The position numbers and the translations under genes were made by a program. A stretch of DNA of 64,000 nt from Lathyrus oleraceus (taxonomy: Eukaryota > Streptophyta > Magnoliopsida > Fabales > Fabaceae). The DNA is taken from positions 360,040,377-360,104,376 of the forward strand of contig NC_066583.1 of assembly GCF_024323335.1 (NCBI RefSeq), given 5' to 3'. The notes under the pieces are model-generated. The model did not search any database, had not been told where the DNA came from, and saw only the letters and a list, made by a program, of their open reading frames with translations. This document shows, one piece after another, positions 24,114-36,474 of the stretch (position 1 is the first letter of the stretch; every line of letters begins with the position of its first letter).

Positions 24114-27100
24114 GTAGCGGGGTATTCGTTACCATTAGAGATATTGACTAAATCCAAGGTAAACCATACAAGTCGAGTCGCCACCGCACTTCTATTTATC
24201 CAAAGGAATGGTTAGAAAGCGAAATAAAACCTAAAAGTTTTATCAAATCAAAAACTAGTAAAAATGTCAGAGATCTGGGTAAGGGGGTTGGTTATGCAAT
24301 GGGAAGGTTTTAAGCACCCAAAACATCCTAGGTACTCCTAGGGAGCCCTTTTCACAATTGTTGTAAGGTTGGTGTTTTGTGAAAATTTATTTGTGCAAAC
24401 ATGATTGAAGAGATGAGAAAAGAATATTCAAATTTATTTACATTTCTGTGTTTGAATGGATGAACCCATTGCTTACGTACCATCTTAAAAAAAGATTAGG
24501 ATCAAAACCTCGTAGTTCGGGATAAAAATCTCAAAAATGAGTGAGTGGATTGATTGGTCCAAAAGCCCTAAGGTCTTTTGTTATCCAAGGGAGAAAACTC
24601 AACAAAAAAAAAACCATAAATCCACCATGTGAGGATAGCTTCAACATGCTAGTGAGGGGTTAACCCTATAATAAGCATGGAAGACTCATTGTCCATCACT
24701 AAGGATAAAGGTGAGTATTACATCTACCTTAAGGATAATTCAAACCTAATAGCTAAAGGTTATGAAAAAGTTTTGATTAAGAAAGTGGCCATTGAAACCA
24801 CAAAAGGATATTTGAATGGGTTATATTTACCAATGAAAAGTATATACAAAATGGTCAAAGTTGACTTAGAAGTTCAATTCAAAATAAGTGTTATGAAAAG
24901 AAAGTTTGAAAATCAAAAGCATAAGGCTTAGGTTTCTAATGTTTGAAAACAATTGTTAAATTTTTGCACAAAAGTTTTGGCTTGGGTTAGAGTGGAGGGA
25001 AGAAGGAGAATGGCTAAAGTCCTAAGCAATACAAGAGGTGAGGGATAAGAAACAAAACCACAAAAGGAGTTCCTCTCTTTAGATCATATTGATGATCCAA
25101 GTAACTCCCATCCTTTGGAATAAGCAATCACACAAAGCATAAACTCAAGCAATCAATCAAATGAACTCTTGGAAAGGCTCCTCATTGTATCTTGGATCTC
25201 TCTCTCTTAGGAGCTCATGGTAATGGTTCCTCAATTTGGTTCAAGTTGGAATCCCTAGCACAAAGGAACACACACATCAAAAAGTTCTATAATACAAATC
25301 AAAGAATGGACAAGAGGGAGTTTAGAATATGGTCCTTTCAATGTCATTTTCACTATTAAGCATTCTAAAGGCCCAATGCCTAGTTGCTCTTTGACTTTTA
25401 TAACACTCTAAAGGCCCAATGCCTAGTTGCTCTTTGACTCCAAATTTGCATAGGGAAAGTCCTAAAGTCTAAGTCCATTTTGTCTAATTCTTTGCATTTG
25501 GTTCACAATCAAACAAACAAAACACAAGCACAAAAGATATATACACTATTATATGCTCAAGTGAGCAAAAGGCAAATGGCATTAACATAAACATGTGCTC
25601 CAATGAGCAAAGGAAAAAGCAAATGAATAATATGTACAAAAATGATGAATTGCATAAATGTAAAGTGCAAAAAGTAAATGTTAATGGTTAATGATTAATA
25701 GTTAGTGTGCCATAAGGCAAATTTAGCGCTATGTTAAGCAATCGTAATTGGACTTATGTAGAAGTCACAACTATCTGAGGCCGGTCAATAATAATGTAGG
25801 CAACAACACAAGTTAGAAATCTTGATTAGTGAACCAAGTTCCAACAACTTGCCATGCCAAAAGAAAAAGAGAATTGATCTTGTATTGGTTTAAGTCCTTT
25901 GCATGATTTAGGAAACAACCTATCCTTAATGCAAAGTCATTCACTTGATCAATTGATCAAGATGAATTAGATTTGAATCAAAGAAGATTAAGTCTCCCTA
26001 ATCAATGCTAACTTATCAACCTTCAACTCATTGATCAAAAAGAAAAAATAAGAAGAAGAAGAAAGAGATGAATAATGGAAAATGGAAAGATTAAAATGCA
26101 TAAGGTGAAATAAAATGTACCAATCCATGTGTGTTGACCAAATGACATTGAAAGTCAAAGTCAAACAATAAGAAACCAGAAATGGGATGAAGATTGGAGG
26201 TCAAACAATAAACAAAATATTTTTGGCATTTTTTAATATTAAAATAAACTTGGAAAAAAAAGAAGGTCAAACTTCAAAATCACTTCAAATCAACCTTGAA
26301 AGATTCAAGTGATTTATCCCAAGTTCAACAAGGTCAAACAAAGTTTGACAATTTTTTTTAGCATTTTTAAAAGTCAGAAACTATTTTTAATCAATTAAAA
26401 ATGAGTAAAAATAACCTAATTGAACTAAAATCTCAAATAAATCTCAAATCAATTAAAAAATTGATGAGAATATTTTTCATAGATCCATCATCATTCAAAT
26501 AGGTTACGAAAATATTTTTGTATTTTTTGAATATCAAAAACTACTTAAAATGAATTAAAAATAACCAGAAAAGAGAAAATTCACAAAAAATATCAAATGA
26601 CAAAATAAAAAATATTAAAAATCATTTTTAGAAACTAGAATTTATTTGGAGAAGAATGCAATTGGTCCCATATTTTTTGGATTTAAAATGAAGAAGATAT
26701 GAATTTTTGAAATAAAAGGGAATAAAAGAAATTAAAACAGAAATTAAGAAAATCAAACAAACAAGGAGCGTCTGATCAAGCCTCATTAATTGACGTGGCT
26801 GATCAGACGCTCTAGAAGCGCGCGCTCATGGTAGGCTTCAGTCCACGCGTAACACAATGAATTAATAAAAGTCATAAGATCCAAAGGCTGGGATACAAAC
26901 TGGAGATCAGATCCAATGGTCCACAATCCATCTGGCAAAGGGACGGTGACCGGAGCCACCGTCTTCTCCGGTGAGCATGAAGATTCCGGCCAAAGTTGCA
27001 GACAATAAAAACTTAACTAAATGAAGCGATCCTCATATCATTGGAAAGTTGGGATGATGTACATCATCCCTGTACCATTGGTTTCTCCTCTAGATCCTCA

Positions 27101-29028
27101 TAGAAAGAGAAATCAGAGAGAGAAAATCATGGTGTTCATACTGAACTTCATGGATTTCAACAATTGAGCACTCAAAACAATTGCCTCTATGAAGAGGACT
27201 TCAACCAATATAATATCCAAGCAAATAGATCAAGAAATAGTGAGTTTCGAAGAAAAAACCAGTTGGAGAGAACCTTTGAATTGTGGAGATTTGAGCTTGC
27301 TTCCTTGCTTCCTTTTGCAAAACAGAAGTACAATGGACTAAAGGATGAAGGTCTAGGAACTTTAGATCCAAAGATTCAACCAGATTTAGTTGAATTTTAG
27401 ATCTGAAAAATTTGAAGAAAAATGAAATAGTTCCTTTGGTAATGGTTATGGATTCAGTTGTGCAGCATCTCAGGCGCCATTAGGTTGATAATGAATGAAG
27501 CTGAGCATGTTTATTTATAGTGGAAGTTGATGCAAGGAGGTGAAAAATTCGTGTGCATGGCAAATGGACATTCATTGCATGGGCTTGCATGATCATGTAG
27601 AAGGCCCAAATTCAATGCCAAATGCAATCTGAAGTATAATTAAGCTGAAATGGACGTGTAGTTGGCAATGCATAGGCTTGTGTAATGAGTTTCAACATGT
27701 TATGCACAATTATGCCTAAAACTTCATCTCTTCGAAAATGCCATTTGCCAAATCCAAACATGAGCATGTGAGTAATGGTTGGAAAGGTCTTGTTGTAAGG
27801 AACAAATGTTATGTTGGGCAAAAATCCATTTGAAGTGTGGAAATTAGTGAATTTTGGATTTAAAGTGTAAGGTGCAAAACATGCAAAGGTTAGGTTTCCA
27901 AATTTGGCCAATGTTCAATCCCCTCTATTTTGATGATGCAAGCCCCAAATGAAAAAACCTCCATCATCAAAGTTGTAGATATTTTCAAGTCAATCAAAAT
28001 GGACTTAAATTTTGCATCATTTGGATTTTTGATGAAAGAGTTATGGGCACTTGAAGTTGGACTTTTTGCCTTTCAATGCATTTGGTCCAAAGTGACCTAT
28101 AATGTTTTGCATTATCACATGTATTTCCTTTGAGATTTTGAAATTTTGTTCAAAATAACATTTGAATTAAACATCTTAAGCTTTCCAATGAATTTTATCC
28201 CACCTCAAAATCGTAAAAAATGAATGAGTTATGTTCTTGGGAAGTTGACCCAAAATTGGGGTTTCAGTCAAAATGACCTATAATATCTTGGAATGGATGA
28301 TTCCAAGCTTCAAATCAATTTTTGATGAACATGAAAGTTGTTCATATTGTCCTTAAGAACATATTTACTTTTGGGATCATCTCCATTTGACCAACACATA
28401 AAAAGTTAGGCCTCAGTGTATTTCAAAATAGTCAGATGAATTGACTGATCAACTTCTCAAGTCCACAACTCATATCTTAATGAATTGATGATTGAGGAAA
28501 CTCAAATAAGTTCAAATATGCATGAAATGATGAATTAAAGAACTTCCCTTGATTGTATTTGATCATGGGTTGAGGTTGCTTCATGAGCAAGGCATTGTGG
28601 TACACAAATGAACTAGGGCTTCCTTGGGAAACAAACCTCAAACCCTTTGACTTGCTTTGATTAAAATGATGAATTGAGATGCTGGGGAGGCATATTTGAT
28701 GAATGAGAGCTTTGGGAACCATCACCATGCTTTCTTTCATCCTCTCTTGGCCATATCTCTGCACAAAAGATCTCCTTGGAGCTCTTGACCTTGTGATTGC
28801 TCAAGCTACAAACAAGAAATGTTAGTGACATATTTTTGTGCTTTTGGTTAGTAAACAAAATAAGAAAAACAATAATTTACAATTCAAGCATGCTTGGTGA
28901 TCTCAAACCACTCACAAGAGGTCCCACCCAAAGGCAAAGGGAACCAAGATGCACATGATCCTTGAGGCTTTGTAAATGCAATGTTATGATGCCATGATGG
29001 ATCTTAGGGTCAAAATTGGGGTCTTACA
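24114..29028 (-). repeat. Ogre-1 5' LTR (4,915 bp)
   Basis: Minus-strand LTR from TGTAAGACCC (29028) to CCCCGCTACA (24114). It has a CTATAAATAA box at 27511-27520. Its first 425 bp match the partial 3' LTR at 1-425. Open frames inside, for example 24677-24931 and 27612-27911, are fortuitous. Confidence 0.93.
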
Positions 29029-29363
29029 CCTGTTACATCTTCACAAACTAATGATTTACCTGACTATATTTTAAGTGCACCAACTGATGATGTATCTGCT
29101 GCACCTGTTTCTACCACCTCAAGAGTTCTTAAACCAATTGAGTTTAATATACCATTTCATAATGATTTGGAATTATTCTGTTGATGTCTTACACCTCTAA
29201 TATTCTATATTTTATAGAGAAAGAAGACATACAAACCAAAAGTTGTAAGAAAATTGGAGTTGAGGAGAAGTGACAGGACACGGGTCCTACAATGCAAAAA
29301 CCTGAAAGGAGAAGGAAGTAATCAATCACAACCTATGGATGTGAACAAGGCTCCATAAGCATC
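29029..29363 (+). pseudogene. 3' end of an interrupted coding gene, probably transposon-related
   Basis: Right of the Ogre-1 LTR an open frame starts mid-gene (PVTSSQTNDLPDYILSAPTD...) and stays open for about 50 codons, to about 29187. After a probable intron ending TTTTATAG (near 29219), a second frame reads RKKTYKPKVVRKLELRRSDR and ends SNQSQPMDVNKAP then stop near 29358. The gene was cut by Ogre-1, so its 5' part should lie left of this window. I do not recognise the protein with confidence. The basic C-terminus and the neighbouring GRF gene suggest a MULE-type transposon gene, which is inference only. Confidence 0.4.
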
Positions 29364-29639
29364 TTCTTGATGTCTTGCACCTTTATTGTATTTTGAGACT
29401 AAAGTCTATGCCCATTGACTTTATGTAATTCTGAGACATATAACATCATTATAGTTTATTTATGGTGTGTCTTTGTTGTACTTTAAGACATAATTATATG
29501 CCTTTTGGATTTATGTAATTTTGAGACATCTTTATGGTTTATGTATGATGTGCCATTGTTCTATTTTGAGACAACTTTATATGTCTTTATGTTCTACAAT
29601 ATTAAATAAACACATGAAATACAGGGATGACATAGAAAC

Positions 29640-29821
29640 ATAACATTAAAAAACATGGATGTAATACAAAAAGCTACAAACATATAGGGACAAAAATTAA
29701 AAATTTCAAACGTTCTGATTCATTCAATAATTAATCCTTACAAGGAAAAAATTCAACAATTACCCTTCTTCTAGGGACTAAAACCAACAACAAATTACAG
29801 ACACCATGAACATGAAAATCA
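29640..29821. other. AT-rich 3' flank, no gene
   Basis: Contains GGGACAAAAATTAAAAATTTC near 29688 and AGGGACTAAAACC near 29773, motifs often seen in legume MULE ends or UTRs. No coding potential seen. Confidence 0.3.
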
Positions 29822-30201
29822 CTACCATTTCTGGTAAGTAAAGAACAAACACCATGAAAGAGTCAACAAAAGCTTAAACATTTTGGTCTTTTTCCTTTCG
29901 TTTTCCAACTTCAATTTCATCTTCTGCTTTTTTCTAGCTTCAATATCTTTAATGATGCAACCTAACTCCTGAACTACCTTTGAGCAATTGCATCCGATTG
30001 AGTTTTTCTGTTCAGTTGATGTGTTGGGTTCAACTTCATCATCCCATATGAAAAGCGAGCAACAAAATCCCAAATTAGAACACTTCCAGAATCTTCTTTT
30101 AGGGTTTTTAGTTGAATTTGAGATGCACATCCTCATTGCTTTATTGCAACCACAAATTGGGATTTCAGACTCAGAGAAATACCTACAAATGATGTTGCCA
30201 T
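29822..30201 (-). pseudogene. GRF-type zinc finger protein, At4g04775-like, frameshifted
   Basis: The minus-strand frame reads PICGCNKAMRMCISNSTKNPKR... then RFWKCSNLGFCCSLFIWDDE, the cysteine pattern and WDDE ending of a GRF zinc finger. A Lys/Glu-rich helix follows (IKDIEARKKQKMKLKLENER), then a hydrophobic C-terminal segment (FKLLLTLSWCLFF) likely to span a membrane. This is the full layout of small plant At4g04775-like proteins. A likely start (MATSFVGISLSL at 30201) is in a different frame from the finger, so one indel separates them; otherwise the true start is elsewhere. Such genes are common next to plant DNA transposons. Function unknown; probably a recent pseudogene. Confidence 0.6.
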
Positions 30202-30430
30202 GGTTGAATCTGCATTAGGTTTGAAGTTTTGGACAAATAAAAAAGAGAAGAAGAAGCAATGAAGATTTGAAGAGAAGAAGAGATGCAAAATGGTGTCATT
30301 TTTTTTTTTGGATTTAGTTCTCCTTTTCAATTCTCCTCCACTAGATTTTCCACATATTATCCCCAAAAAATTATAAAACAATTTCACGTGTGCGCCGTTT
30401 TCCAAGCACATTTTTTAACGAAAATCTAAT

Positions 30431-30546
30431 TCCAGGGACTAACGCCAATACAAAAGCGAGATATAGAATCTCAGACAAAAAAGAAAAGAAAGATAAAAGG
30501 ACCAAATTCAAAAACACGCAAACTTACCGAAACCAATAAACTATTT
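30431..30546. repeat. Possible MULE terminal region
   Basis: GGGACTAACGCC ... AAAGGACCAAATTCAAAAAC then ACGCAAACTTACCG resembles legume Mutator-like terminal sequence. The partner TIR and duplication are not visible, so this is a weak call. Confidence 0.25.
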
Positions 30547-31185
30547 AAGCCTATTTTAAATAATAAATACAAAATTAAAATATTAAAACACTGAACATAT
30601 ATTTAATATTTTAAATTATCAAAATTAAATAATAAAATATATAATTAAATAAACGAAAAAGATTTATGACGGTTTTGGGGTTGTTGGAAATGTTTCCATT
30701 ACCCGACCTGAGTCCAAATTTTATAATAGGAAAAATCTAAATCCAAATCCATAACAATCAAAGTGAATTTTTTCCTATAAATTCATGACGCTTTTAATTG
30801 TCTAAGAATTGAGCACGATGGATTTTCTATAAGTGCAAAGTAAGACAACTTTTGAGGAATTTGAGGTTGTTATTTACAAAGCTGAAAGATAACTGAAGTT
30901 AAAAGAGTTAATTCATATTTTTCAAAGAACTATAATTTCTTCTAAAATGAGATACATAGTGATCAATAATAGAAGAAATTCTTATTATAGAACATGATTA
31001 GGCCACTAGCTAGGATAAAATGTATAAACCTCTATTATAAATTCAGTTGTCCAACTTTTTTCCCCTCCATATTTTTAATTTCAGAATTCTATTCAATTCA
31101 ATTTTGTATAGAACTATAGAAAAATTTGTTTTATTTAAAAGAAACTTTACGCCTCATTAAACGATAAAAATCTTGCATAAAAAAA
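30547..31185. other. Intergenic AT-rich sequence
   Basis: No coding frame, repeat structure or RNA gene recognised. Confidence 0.5.
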
Positions 31186-31187
31186 TA

Positions 31188-32011
<824 letters not shown>

Positions 32012-32320
32012 CTACTGAGCATGGAGCGAGTCGCTGATGGGGCCAGCTTTATTCCCCAATTCAAGGAGGTTGGATCCAACCGATCTACCGCGGGACATTC
32101 CACCGGCGACAGACCTATGGTGTCGGCACCTGAATGAGCCAACATGTGTGGTGGGTGAGCATAGGCAATTCCACCTTCCACTTGAAGATTTCCTTACTTC
32201 CCCTTGTTGCAATGTTGGTGACATAGGCATATGAGAATGTTTCTTGAAAGAATTTGTTATATCTAAACTTGGGATGTCTACATTGATCTTTGGTGGTTTT
32301 TGCTCCACATTTGGGTCCAT
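32012..32320 (-). CDS. Small serine-rich-protein-like gene (102 aa)
   Basis: Single-exon minus-strand ORF starting MDPNVEQKPPKINVDIPSLD. Its core CLCSPTTHVGSFRCRHHR is the hallmark of a plant family annotated only as 'serine-rich protein-like'. In that family a Cys-x-Cys-Ser-Pro-Thr-Thr-His block precedes a Gly-Ser-Phe-Arg-Cys segment near the C-terminus. The cysteines and histidines suggest a small metal-binding or structural motif; function is not established. Length and single-exon form fit the family. An overlapping ATG 10 bp upstream (32330) opens another frame without the motif. The frame is open with no stops, so this is probably a real host gene. It is about 950 bp from the ClpC-like gene and on the same strand. 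Confidence 0.62.
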   Translation of the reverse strand: MDPNVEQKPPKINVDIPSLDITNSFKKHSHMPMSPTLQQGEVRKSSSGRWNCLCSPTTHVGSFRCRHHRSVAGGMSRGRSVGSNLLELGNKAGPISDSLHAQ

Positions 32321-33265
32321 CTTTTTCCACTCAAAAATGCTTCCTCTACTAACAATGCAAAGAAAAAGACATTACATGAAAATACACTATCGCTAAAAAG
32401 AAACCTTGATTAAACATAATTCAGACGAAAGATAAGTAATATATGGTCAAAGATTATTATAGATACGAGTCGAATTCAGATTTATATGAAAAACGAATCA
32501 GTTGTTATTGTATTATATCAGACGTATCATTTGCTTGTCAAACAAGAAATACATATATACATAAGAAATAATTATAAAAAAACATCCTTAAATTGATTCT
32601 TAGAATAGTTACATGTATATAAAACATTACCTAGGTTTATGAGAAGGCATGCAGAAAATGGGAACAACTTTGTTCTTGAATAAATGAATTACTAAATGAT
32701 GATTTTCGGGTAGAAAGGGTTAGATGTTGTCACCTCCCCACAAAGAAAAATTGGGAAAAAGTACTAAGCGTTTAGTTATGCTAAAATCTTGGAGGTGTAA
32801 CAAACTTTGTTTTGCTATTTCAAATGTGTGGTAATTACCAAATCAACAATTTCTTTATGACCACAATTTTTCACCTCACATGTGGATGAAAAAAAACATG
32901 TTCCATTATTAGGGTGCCACTCAATCATTTTTGTTATAACTCTTCCATAAACATTCATTTGATTTATGGTTGCTAAATTTGTTATATTGGTAATAACTGT
33001 CACAAAACAATAACCATTTTCCTAGTATACAAAAATGAAAGTTCTTGATTGCAACAATAAACATAATTAATATTTGTTTTGTTGCGTCTATTAACCCCGG
33101 GATTCAATTTGATCCTTTTTAAATTCCACGGCTAATTAATCGAAAATAATCAATTTGATACGTTTTAAAAAATTGAGAGATCAATATAGATTTTCTTTTA
33201 AATTAACGACGAAAGTAAACACATCAGTTAACCTATCTGACGATAAGGGCAACTTATATATAGAT
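32321..33265. other. Spacer between the serine-rich-like and ClpC-like genes
   Basis: Likely holds the promoter of the former and the 3' UTR of the latter. A 62-codon minus-strand ORF at 32815-33003 has no recognisable family and no supporting context. Confidence 0.4.
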
Positions 33266-36200
33266 TTATGGACTTTTCCTATGGCCAAGCATGTCCAACA
33301 TTTTCCCCATCAAATTACATGAAATTCCAACCATGTCTTTTCTCTTTCCATCAACCAAATTACCACAATCTGAGTCAACAAAACTTATGAAAAGATCATC
33401 CCTTTTGAAGTTTTTTTGATTCAACACAACAACATTCCCATCATCAACATTCATATCAACAACAATCGAATCACCTTCTTTTATTTCTTTCCTCAACATC
33501 TTTTCAGCCAATGTATCTTCCAAAAATCTTGCAATAGTCCTTCTTAAGGGTCTTGCACCATAGCTAGGATTATATCCATGTTGAATCACAAAATCTCTAA
33601 ATCTACAAGTCAAAGAAAGATTGATGTTTTTAACCAACAAATATTCACACACTTCTCTCAACATTATGTTTGCAATCTGTTCAACTTCCACCTTTGTTAG
33701 TTCTTTAAAAACAATAATCTCATCGAGCCGATTCAAGAACTCGGGTCTAAAATGTTTCTTCAATTCCTCCGTAACTAAGATTTTTTTACGGTCGAACGAA
33801 AAATCCTTATCATCAACCCCTTCAATGATGTTGTTACCAAGATTGCTTGTCATAATGATCAATGTACTCTTAAAGTCGACGGTTTGACCTTTTCCGTCGG
33901 TGAGTCTTCCATCGTCAAGAACTTGAAGCATTAAGTTAAAAACATCTGAATGTGCTTTTTCAATCTCATCAAATAAAACAACTGCATGAGAGTTTCTCCT
34001 AATAGCTTCGGTTAATTGGCCACCTTCGTCGAAACCGATGTATCCAGGCGGCGCTCCGATTAACCTAGCTGCATTGTATCTATCCATGTACTCACTCATG
34101 TCTAATCTTATCAAAGAATCTTTTGAGCCGAAATAGTTTGAAGCAAGCGCGTTGGCTAATTCGGTTTTTCCCACGCCAGAAGGACCGGTGAACATGAAGC
34201 TTGCAATAGGCCTTCTGCAGTTTCTTAGACCGACTCTAGCACGACGGATCGCTCGACAGATTGTGTTGATCGCTTCGTTTTGACCGATTACGTGTTTGTG
34301 AAGCATGTCTTCTAAGTTGAGAAGGTTTTCGCCTTCTTCCTTCGATACATCGATGACAGGAACTCCAGTCCACGAAGAAACAACATGCTGAATATCACTT
34401 TTTTTCACACTAGGAACAGAAACATTGCCACTCTTTTTGTTCTGTTTCAAAAGGATACATCAACCATCGATTATCGATAAAGTTCTATACAAAATGTTCA
34501 TTTGATTGATCTAAAAATTTGAAAATGATAACCATTTTACCTTTGCATGACAAAGTTGAACATGAGATCCAGCTTCGTCGATCAAGTCAATTGCCTTGTC
34601 AGGCAAGAAACGATCGCTGAAATTTACGCGCGCAAAAACCATGTGATTAAAAACTAGAGATTCATTTTGGAAATGATATATGTTATAGAATTGGAAGTAA
34701 CAAACTTTTACCTGACATATTGTTGAGACAAACTCGCGGCTGCAACAAGAGCTTCATCGGTATACTGAAGTTTATAATGCATCTCATACGTTCCGCGAAG
34801 TCCTTTAAGAATTTCTACGGTTTCTTCAACAGACGGTTCAACGACTTTAACCGGTTGAAATATTCTCTTTAAGGTTACATCATTCTCCATATGCATTCTA
34901 TGTTCATTCAATGTTGTAGCAAATATGCACTATATACAAAGATTTGCATTATTTACTATATAAGATTTAATCATGAAAATATTGAAAGATAAAAAAATGA
35001 AAATTCTTACTTGAATCACACCTCTTTCGAGGGCGTGTTTCAAAATGTATGCGAAGATTTTGGCGCCCGATGTTGCTGCTTCAAATAAGTGATGAACTTC
35101 TTTGACGAAAAGTATTACATCGCCACTTTGTTCGATTTCCTTAATCAAACACTTGATTCTCTCTTCAGAAGATCCTTGGTTTGATATTACATATAAAAAA
35201 TCGGCAACGTCCAATGTAATCACCTAAGCAAAATAAGTGGAAATTGATAAGTACTTACCCTATAAGCGCTTAAATAAGTTGTTCATCCAAACATGACATC
35301 AGAGTTACAACGATTTACCTTTTTTCCCTTGAGTTTTTCAGGAACAGATCCACTCAAAATTCTTTGAGCAAGGCCTTGAATGATTGATGTTTTTCCGACT
35401 CCGGGTTCTCCTACAAGGCAAGGATTGTTTTTCATCCGTCTACAAATTATTTGAATTACGCGTTCCACTTGTTCTTCCCTCCCCACAAACGGATGAAGTT
35501 TACCCTATACAGAAGAACTTACGAAAATAGGTTAAAAGTAACATATCAAAATAAGTACAAACGGTCTGACAAATACTTAAATTAGTAGATAAATTCAAAT
35601 ATCTCAATTCAAACCGTCTTGATTTCTATAAGATGTTTCAATGTCATTACGATACCTCTTGTGCCAATTTTGTGAGATTGGTTCCGAAAATCTCAAGAGC
35701 GGACTTTTGTTTATTTGCATTCTCTTCTTTTCTTGCACCTAGGTTATAGTTTTGATTCACACCTTGAGATTTAATCTGATTATTCTTAGAACTTTCTGCA
35801 GCAACAACAACATCATAGTGAACGCGATCTTCAACTTGACCTTTCATTTTATTCTTAGAACCTTCTGCAATTTCTCTAATCACCTATTCACATTTCAACG
35901 ATTTTTTCTCTCAAAATCGAACAAAAAAATCCAAACAAACGCATTATGAATTATGACTTACATGTTCTCTAATTTTGTTTACATCAGCACCTTGATTTTC
36001 AATCAATTGAGTTACCACACCATAACTTCCTTGAAGCAACCCTAATAGTAGAAGCATTGTATCAACATAATCATGACCTAAACCATAACAAAAAACAAAC
36101 AAACCATGTTAATTAAAATGATTAATAATTTGATTAATACTAAAAGTTAACTTTCTAAGAATGAAATTACCTAGAGACTTAGCATATTTGTGTGAGAAAT

Positions 36201-36474
36201 CAAGAACATTCTTAGCATCATAAGTAAACCTTAGTTCCTTGCAACTCAAGCCACTACAACCACCACCTCTTCCAATCATCTTCATCACTTGTTCTCTACT
36301 AACATTAAAATCGATTCCGTACGACTTAAGAATTTTCGCAGCCAAACAAGTTCCATCACCAAGGATCCCTAGTAGAATATGTTCTGTGCTAATGTACTTA
36401 TGTCCTACAAACCTAGCTTCCTTTTGTGAAGCCATTAACACTTTCATTGTACATTCTGTTAAGCTCTCCAACAT
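33266..36474 (-). CDS. Divergent ClpC/Hsp100-like AAA+ protein, eight exons, about 838 aa
   Basis: Predicted exons (minus, all GT-AG): 36171-36474, 35962-36077, 35656-35883, 35319-35504, 35011-35223, 34712-34929, 34541-34616, 33266-34441. They sum to 2,517 nt with one open frame. Domains: two Clp-N repeats (residues 1-145); a long polar linker to about 215; AAA-1 with Walker [12 protein letters not shown]-2 with Walker A GPSGVGKT, Walker [12 protein letters not shown], arginine-finger block [11 protein letters not shown] and sensor-2 GARPLRR. It is closest to plant ClpC unfoldases, the regulatory partners of the plastid ClpP protease. Differences: AAA-1 Walker B reads ILFVKEVHH (D to K). The AAA-1 pore-loop region is [10 protein letters not shown] instead of a YRGEFEER-type sequence. 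The arginine finger is KRIF instead of ERRF. The middle domain between the AAA modules is absent. The IGF-type ClpP-docking tripeptide is not seen. There is no transit peptide: an in-frame TGA (36481-36483) precedes the ATG. AAA-2 looks functional. It could be a neofunctional paralogue or an early pseudogene. Confidence 0.85.

Larger units (their letters stand above)
1..29028 (-). mobile_element. Ogre-1: Ogre-type (Tat lineage) Ty3/gypsy retrotransposon, minus strand, left edge outside window
   Basis: On the minus strand the order is 5' LTR (24114-29028), PBS, ORF1, gag, pro, intron, RT, RNase H, second RNase H, integrase, long 3' UTR, PPT and 3' LTR (from 425 leftwards). A separate ORF before gag, a dual RNase H and an LTR near 5 kb are established Ogre traits. 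Two later insertions sit inside it: 7792-9739 and 11778-20992. Removing these leaves about 17.9 kb in the window. Adding the missing part of the 3' LTR gives about 22.3 kb, close to known full-length Ogres. The first 425 bp of the two LTRs differ at only about ten positions by eye, so insertion was fairly recent. Several stop codons and the insertions make this copy non-autonomous. The right flank starts CCTGT (29029-29033); its partner duplicate lies outside the window. Confidence 0.93.

Noticed and set aside
24677..24931. 84-codon ORF in the Ogre-1 5' LTR
   Set aside because: Inside the LTR, low-complexity lysine-rich, not conserved as a frame in the Ogre-2 LTR.
11778..29028. First read as one palindromic or inverted duplication
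   Set aside because: The exact GGTCC duplication, TG...CA ends and continuity of Ogre-1 gag across the site show a nested insertion.
29640..30546. Confident MULE with paired terminal inverted repeats
   Set aside because: Only one candidate end is visible and no target duplication pair was found.
32815..33003. 62-codon minus-strand ORF between host genes
   Set aside because: No start context, motif or splice evidence; chance ORF is as likely.
33266..36474. Calling the gene a canonical chloroplast clpC
   Set aside because: Missing transit peptide, missing middle domain, mutated AAA-1 motifs and no ClpP-docking tripeptide; I kept it as ClpC-like without a gene symbol.
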